Assembly (NCBI GenBank): GCA_036381835.1
Contig: DASVCA010000144.1
Coordinates: 1 to 17,512 of the forward strand
Origin: DASULK01 sp036381835
Lineage (GTDB): Bacteria; Actinomycetota; Actinomycetes; Mycobacteriales; Micromonosporaceae
DNA length: 17,512 bases
Direction: 5' to 3'
Positions 13,526 through 17,512 of the stretch are shown here, piece after piece (the first letter of the stretch is position 1; every line of letters begins with the position of its first letter). The position numbers and the translations under genes were made by a program. The notes under the pieces were generated by a model, which saw nothing but the letters and a program-made list of their open reading frames with translations, was not told the origin of the DNA and made no database searches.

Positions 13526-14560
13526 ATGTCGGTCCTGCCATCGTCACCCGCGGACTCGCTGCCGATCCTCGACATGTCCCAGCTCGACAATGGCCCGGCG
13601 GCGGCCGCGGCATTCCGCACCGCGCTGCGCCAGGCCACCCACGAGTACGGGTTCTTCTACCTGACCGGTCACGGTGTGGAGGAATCCCTGACCGCGGAAC
13701 TCATCGACGTATCCCGCCGGTTCTTCGCCCTGCCCGAAACCGCCAAGCTCGCCATCGCCAACACCCGAAGCCCGCAGTTCCGCGGCTACACCCGGATCGG
13801 CGGCGAGCTGACCGGCGGGCGGGTCGACTGGCGGGAACAGCTCGACATCGGACCCGAACGGCCCGCCGTCGAAGCGGGCCCGCACACCCCCGCCTACCTG
13901 CGGTTGGAGGGTCCGAACCTGTGGCCGACGGAACTCCCCGAACTACGCGAGGTGATCACGAGGTGGGAGAAACGGCTGACCGAACTCGGCCGCCGTCTGC
14001 TGCGCGCCTGGGCCGAGTCGCTCGGCGCCGCCCCCGACGTGTTCGAGCCGGCCTTCGACGACCGTCCGTCCACCTTCATCAAAGTGGTCCGCTACCCGGC
14101 CCGCGCCGAACCGGAACACGAGCAGGGAGTCGGCGCCCACAAGGACTCGGGCGTGCTCACCCTGCTGCTGGTCGAGCCGGGCAAGGCCGGGCTGCAGGTG
14201 GAGCGCGACGGGGCGTGGATCGACGCGCCGCCGATCCCCGGGGCGTTCATCGTCAACATCGGCGAGCTGCTGGAGTACGCCACCCGCGGCTACCTGAAAG
14301 CCACCGTGCACCGCGTACTGTCCCCCACCGACGGGGACCGCATCTCGGTCCCGTTTTTCCTCAACCCCGCCCTGGACAGCACGTTCCCCATCCTCGACCT
14401 GCCTCCGGAGCTGGCCCGGCACGCCCGCGGGGTCACCGACGACCCCGACAACCCGATCTACGGCGTCTACGGCGAGAACGCCCTCAAGTGGCGGTTGCGC
14501 TCGCACCCGGACGTCGCCCGCATCCACCATTCCGACCTGATCGCGACAAAGGAGAGTTGA
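13526..14560 (+). CDS. isopenicillin N synthase-like Fe(II)/2-oxoglutarate oxygenase
   Basis: This 344-residue cytoplasmic non-heme iron oxygenase shows the N-terminal DIOX_N-type domain (PILDMSQLDNG, THEYGFFYLTGHGV, RRFFALPETAKLAI, FRGYTRIGGE). The catalytic jelly-roll follows. The iron triad is His205-x-Asp207 in GAHKDSG and His262 in TVHRVLS, and Arg272-x-Ser274 in DRISVPFF is the 2-oxoglutarate or carboxylate anchor. All active-site residues are therefore present. The start has AAGGAG four bases upstream. It is the first gene of the operon with metY (one-base gap) and metX, behind a Cys leader peptide, so its substrate is probably a sulfur compound or amino acid. The real substrate is unknown. 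The fold also occurs in IPNS, ACC oxidase and flavonoid or gibberellin oxygenases. Confidence 0.92.
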   Translation: MSVLPSSPADSLPILDMSQLDNGPAAAAAFRTALRQATHEYGFFYLTGHGVEESLTAELIDVSRRFFALPETAKLAIANTRSPQFRGYTRIGGELTGGRVDWREQLDIGPERPAVEAGPHTPAYLRLEGPNLWPTELPELREVITRWEKRLTELGRRLLRAWAESLGAAPDVFEPAFDDRPSTFIKVVRYPARAEPEHEQGVGAHKDSGVLTLLLVEPGKAGLQVERDGAWIDAPPIPGAFIVNIGELLEYATRGYLKATVHRVLSPTDGDRISVPFFLNPALDSTFPILDLPPELARHARGVTDDPDNPIYGVYGENALKWRLRSHPDVARIHHSDLIATKES

Positions 14561-14561
14561 C

Positions 14562-15890
14562 ATGACCGCAGCCGAGCAGCCTGCGGCGTCCACGCCACAG
14601 CACACCTGGTCGTTCGAGACACTGCAGGTGCACGCGGGGGCCGACCCGGACCCGGCGACCGGGGCCCGCGCCACCCCCATCTACCAGACCACCTCGTACG
14701 TCTTCCGCGACACCGCCCACGCGGCCGGCCTGTTCGACCTGCGCGAGACCGGCTACATCTACACCCGGATCAACAACCCGACCCAGGAGGTACTGGAGCG
14801 GCGCATCGCCGCACTCGAAGGCGGGGTCGCCGCCGTCGCACTGGCCTCCGGGCAGGCCGCCGAGACACTCGCCATCCTCACCCTGGCCGGCAGCGGCGAC
14901 CACATCGTCTCCAGCGCCAGCCTCTACGGCGGCACCTACAACCTGTTCCGCCACACCCTGCCGAAGTTCGGGGTGGAGGTGACCTTCGTCGACGACCCGG
15001 ACGACCTGGCGGCGTGGCGGGCCGCGGTCCGCCCCAACACGAAAGCGTTCTTCGCCGAGTCGATCGGCAACCCGCGCAACAACGTCCTCGACATCCGGGC
15101 GGTCGCGGACGTGGCGCACCAGGCCGGGGTCCCGCTGATCGTGGACAACACCGTCACCACCCCGTACCTGCTGAGGCCCCTGGAACACGGCGCGGACATC
15201 GTCATCCACTCGGCGACCAAGTACCTGGGGGGACACGGCACGGTGATCGCGGGCGTCGTGGTCGACGGCGGCAGCTTCGACTTCTCCGCCCACCCCGACC
15301 GGTTCCCGGACTTCGTCGAACCCGACCCCAGCTACCACGGGCTGCGATACTGGCCGGCGCTCGGACCCGGCGCGTACGCGGTCAAGCTGCGGGTGCAACT
15401 GCTGCGCGACATCGGCCCCGCGATCTCGCCGTTCGCGGCCTTCCTCCTGCTGCAAGGCATCGAGACGCTGTCGCTGCGCATGGAACGGCACGCCGTCAAC
15501 GCCCAAGCGGTCGCGCAGTGGCTGGCGCAGCGCGACGACGTGAGCGCGGTGCACTACGCGGGCCTGCCGTCGAGCCCATGGCACGACCGCACCCGCACCT
15601 ACCTGCCGCGCGGGGCCGGCGGCATCGTCACCTTCGAACTACCCGGCGGCGTCGAAGCCGGGAAGACGTTCGTGGACGCGCTGCGGCTGCACTCCCACGT
15701 CGCCAATATCGGAGACGTCCGGTCGCTGGTGATCCACCCGGCGTCCACCACCCACTCCCAGCTCACCGACGAGGAACGGCTCGCCACCGGAGTCACCCCG
15801 GGTCTGGTCCGACTCGCCGTGGGGATCGAGCACATCGACGACATCCTGGCCGACCTGGAGGCCGGGTTCATCGCGGTCAAGAGTGCCTGA
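14562..15890 (+). CDS. metY: O-acetylhomoserine sulfhydrylase (PLP enzyme)
   Basis: This 442-residue Cys/Met-metabolism PLP enzyme would replace the acetyl group of O-acetylhomoserine by sulfide, giving homocysteine directly. ETLQVHAGADPDPATGARATPIYQTTSY is the family start. YTRINNPTQEVLERRIAALEGG and ALASGQAAE follow. The PLP lysine is Lys220 in SATKYLGGHG, and VDNTVTTPYL holds the Asp that binds the pyridine nitrogen. The length of about 440 residues and the insert after SATKYLGGHGTVIAG fit MetY rather than cystathionine gamma-synthase (about 390). AAAGGAG lies seven bases before the ATG and within the end of the oxygenase gene, so the two are co-translated. It overlaps metX by eight bases. 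Confidence 0.96.
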   Translation: MTAAEQPAASTPQHTWSFETLQVHAGADPDPATGARATPIYQTTSYVFRDTAHAAGLFDLRETGYIYTRINNPTQEVLERRIAALEGGVAAVALASGQAAETLAILTLAGSGDHIVSSASLYGGTYNLFRHTLPKFGVEVTFVDDPDDLAAWRAAVRPNTKAFFAESIGNPRNNVLDIRAVADVAHQAGVPLIVDNTVTTPYLLRPLEHGADIVIHSATKYLGGHGTVIAGVVVDGGSFDFSAHPDRFPDFVEPDPSYHGLRYWPALGPGAYAVKLRVQLLRDIGPAISPFAAFLLLQGIETLSLRMERHAVNAQAVAQWLAQRDDVSAVHYAGLPSSPWHDRTRTYLPRGAGGIVTFELPGGVEAGKTFVDALRLHSHVANIGDVRSLVIHPASTTHSQLTDEERLATGVTPGLVRLAVGIEHIDDILADLEAGFIAVKSA

Positions 15891-17040
15891 GACAGCCATG
15901 GCCCTGACGCAGGTCCGCGGCGGGACCGGTTCGTCGGCCGGTCCCGCCGCCGGGAACACCCGGCGCTACGCCGAGATCGGCGATCTGATCCTGGAATCGG
16001 GGCGGGTGCTGCCCGACGTCCGGCTGGCCTACGAGACGTGGGGGACGTTGAACGCGGCCGGCGACAACGCGGTGCTGGTGCTGCACGCCCTCACCGGCGA
16101 TTCGCATGTGGTCGGCCCGGCCGGTCCCGATCAGCCGACACCGGGCTGGTGGGACGGGCTGATCGGCCCGGGGGCACCGCTGGACGACGGACGGTACTTC
16201 GTGGTGGCAGCGAACGTGCTGGGCGGCTGTCGCGGCAGCACCGGCCCGTCAACACCCGCTCCGGACGGCCGACCCTGGGGCTCCCGGTTTCCCCGGCTGA
16301 CCGTACGGGACCAGGTGGCGGCCGAGGCGGCGCTCGCCGACCTGCTCGGCATCCGGTCGTTCGCCGCCGTGCTGGGCGGTTCGATGGGAGGCATGCGCGC
16401 GCTGGAGTGGTCGATCATGTATCCGGAACGGGTACGACGGTGCATCGCGATCGCCACCACGCCGTACTTCTCCGGAGACCAGATCGCGTGGAGCGCGCCG
16501 CAGCTAGCCGCGATCCGTTCCGACCCGAGCTTCCGGGGCGGTGACTACTACGACGGGACGCCGCCGTTGGCCGGGATGGCGGTCGCCCGGCAGATCGCAC
16601 ACATCACCTACCGGTCAGCCGGCGAGTTGAACGCACGATTCGGCCGCGACCCGCAGCCGGGGGAGGATCCGGCGGCGGGCGGGCGGTTCGCCGTCCAGTC
16701 CTACCTGGATCACCACGGCGACAAACTCTGCCGGCGTTTCGACCCGAACTCGTACCTGGTGTTGACCGAGGCGATGATGTCCCACGACATCGGCCGGGGG
16801 CGGGGCGGTGTGGACGCGGCGCTCGCGGTGATCCGGGCCGAGTTGACCGTTGCGGTCGTCGATTCCGACCGCCTGTTCCCGCCAGAGGCGGGCGCGGTGC
16901 TGGCGACCGCGCCGACCGCCCGGCCGCTGATCACCATCCGGTCCGCCCACGGCCACGACGGCTTTCTGATCGAGGCCGAGCAGGTGGCTGCGGTGGTCCG
17001 CAGTGCCCTCGCTACCTACGCCGAGCTGGCGAATGCGTAG
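15883..17040 (+). CDS. metX: homoserine O-acetyltransferase
   Basis: This 385-residue alpha/beta-hydrolase-fold enzyme transfers acetyl from acetyl-CoA to homoserine, giving the substrate of MetY. The nucleophile is Ser167 in GGSMGGMRALEW. Asp329 in VVDSDRLFPP and His358 in HGHDGFLIE complete the triad. LAYETWGTLN, LHALTGDSHVVG, GWWDGLIGPG and NVLGGCRGSTGPSTP are MetX signatures. The GTG start at 15883 overlaps the end of metY by eight bases, which implies translational coupling. An ATG at 15898 (giving MALTQVRGG) is an equal alternative, as neither has a strong ribosome site. It is the last gene of the operon. Confidence 0.96.
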   Translation: MPETAMALTQVRGGTGSSAGPAAGNTRRYAEIGDLILESGRVLPDVRLAYETWGTLNAAGDNAVLVLHALTGDSHVVGPAGPDQPTPGWWDGLIGPGAPLDDGRYFVVAANVLGGCRGSTGPSTPAPDGRPWGSRFPRLTVRDQVAAEAALADLLGIRSFAAVLGGSMGGMRALEWSIMYPERVRRCIAIATTPYFSGDQIAWSAPQLAAIRSDPSFRGGDYYDGTPPLAGMAVARQIAHITYRSAGELNARFGRDPQPGEDPAAGGRFAVQSYLDHHGDKLCRRFDPNSYLVLTEAMMSHDIGRGRGGVDAALAVIRAELTVAVVDSDRLFPPEAGAVLATAPTARPLITIRSAHGHDGFLIEAEQVAAVVRSALATYAELANA

Positions 17041-17166
17041 TAGCGGGTACCCGACGTGGTGGCCGACCCGCTGTCGTGGCGGATCTCCTGACCCCGGCAG
17101 GACCGGCGGTCGCGCTCTGCAGCGGTTCAGTGGGTGCGGAGTGACGCGTCCGCCATTCGTAGCAGA
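17041..17166. other. spacer between metX and transposase remnant
   Basis: These 126 bases contain the palindrome CGGGTACCCG (17044-17053) just after the metX stop and nothing else recognised. They may be eroded insertion-sequence DNA or the native spacer. Confidence 0.4.
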
Positions 17167-17512
17167 TCCGTTGACCGCGACCCGCAGATCGCAGGCCACC
17201 GCCAGCACATAGCCCAACCCGAGGGTCTGCACGCCGGCGCGGAACGCCGGGTCGTTGCCGTAGACCTCGTCGGCGGTGACCCACCGGGCCGGCACCTGCA
17301 CCGTCACCGCAGCGCAGATCATGTCCAGGGCCAGACGTGGCTTGGTGGCAAACCCGATCTCCTCGGGCACCCCGGCCGCGGCACACCGGCCAGGGTCGGC
17401 AGTCCACGACGCCGGCAGGTACAGCCGCCGGTCGATCAACGCCCGCCCGGCCGCAGACGCGTAGGCCAAGAACACCGCCACCTGGGCGTTCTCCACCCGT
17501 CCCGCGGTCCCG
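17167..17512 (-). pseudogene. IS701-type transposase remnant (partial, continues beyond window)
   Basis: On the minus strand the frame is open from the window edge and reads GTAGRVENAQVAVFLAYASA, then ALIDRRLYLPASWT, KPRLALDMI, and WVTADEVYGNDPAFR, ending with GYVLAVACDLRV. These are conserved blocks of the IS701-family DDE transposase, with TADEVYG around the second catalytic Asp. Similarity stops near 17167. Beyond it the frame runs on antisense through the metX end without family features, so the 3' part of the transposase (normally including the last catalytic Glu region) is missing. The 5' end lies outside the window. A decayed insertion sequence is the likeliest explanation. No terminal inverted repeat is visible at the metX side, so the break is a deletion or rearrangement rather than an intact element end. 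Confidence 0.8.

Noticed and set aside
13372..14565. 397-codon plus-strand frame overlapping the oxygenase
   Set aside because: Translation is Arg/Pro/His-rich low complexity. The oxygenase frame has a ribosome site and full catalytic motifs.
16615..17166. Extension of the transposase frame antisense into metX
   Set aside because: Transposase similarity ends near 17167. The continuation is a chance open frame in GC-rich DNA.
1..17512. CRISPR array, prophage, toxin-antitoxin pair or defence system
   Set aside because: No regularly spaced repeats, phage genes, small toxin-antitoxin gene pairs or defence-type nuclease genes are visible.

Overview
The window is high-GC DNA from an actinomycete, most likely a member of the Micromonosporaceae (Micromonospora or Salinispora type). 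The evidence is the GC-rich third codon positions, the frequent GTG starts, and the gene order tRNA-Gln, glmU, prs, rplY (ctc), pth, which is typical of actinobacteria. The genus is an inference. No phage, plasmid or CRISPR content is visible. The only mobile DNA is a transposase remnant at the right edge.

Left part (1-3500): the 3' end of an ABC-F ATPase, two tandem paralogous DUF4383 membrane proteins, and a convergent unit on the minus strand made of a fatty-acyl desaturase followed by a TetR-type regulator. Two abutting inverted repeats lie just upstream of the desaturase and look like the binding sites of its regulator.

Central housekeeping block (3600-8060): tRNA-Gln(UUG), GlmU (UDP-GlcNAc synthesis), PRPP synthetase, ribosomal protein L25/Ctc and peptidyl-tRNA hydrolase. 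The gaps hold several strong inverted repeats: a hairpin with the glmU stop codon in its loop, a 19-bp-arm repeat followed by four G-runs after prs, a possibly folded 5' leader before rplY, and a terminator-like hairpin before pth.

Right part (8200-17040) is dominated by sulfur metabolism. cysD-cysN (ATP sulfurylase) are translationally coupled. After the convergent galE, trpS and one unknown acidic protein comes a three-gene operon: an isopenicillin-N-synthase-like Fe(II) oxygenase, metY (O-acetylhomoserine sulfhydrylase) and metX (homoserine O-acetyltransferase). Sulfate activated by CysDN would, after reduction elsewhere, supply the sulfide that MetY joins to the O-acetylhomoserine made by MetX.

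The most interesting discovery is a 34-residue open reading frame (13239-13343) in the 430-base gap upstream of this operon. It carries the RRHVDLxRxxSAxC signature of actinobacterial sulfur-gene leader peptides and suggests cysteine-responsive attenuation of the oxygenase-metY-metX operon. The oxygenase is the functional unknown of that operon.

Beyond metX (17041-17512) there is a truncated IS701-type transposase on the minus strand that runs out of the window.
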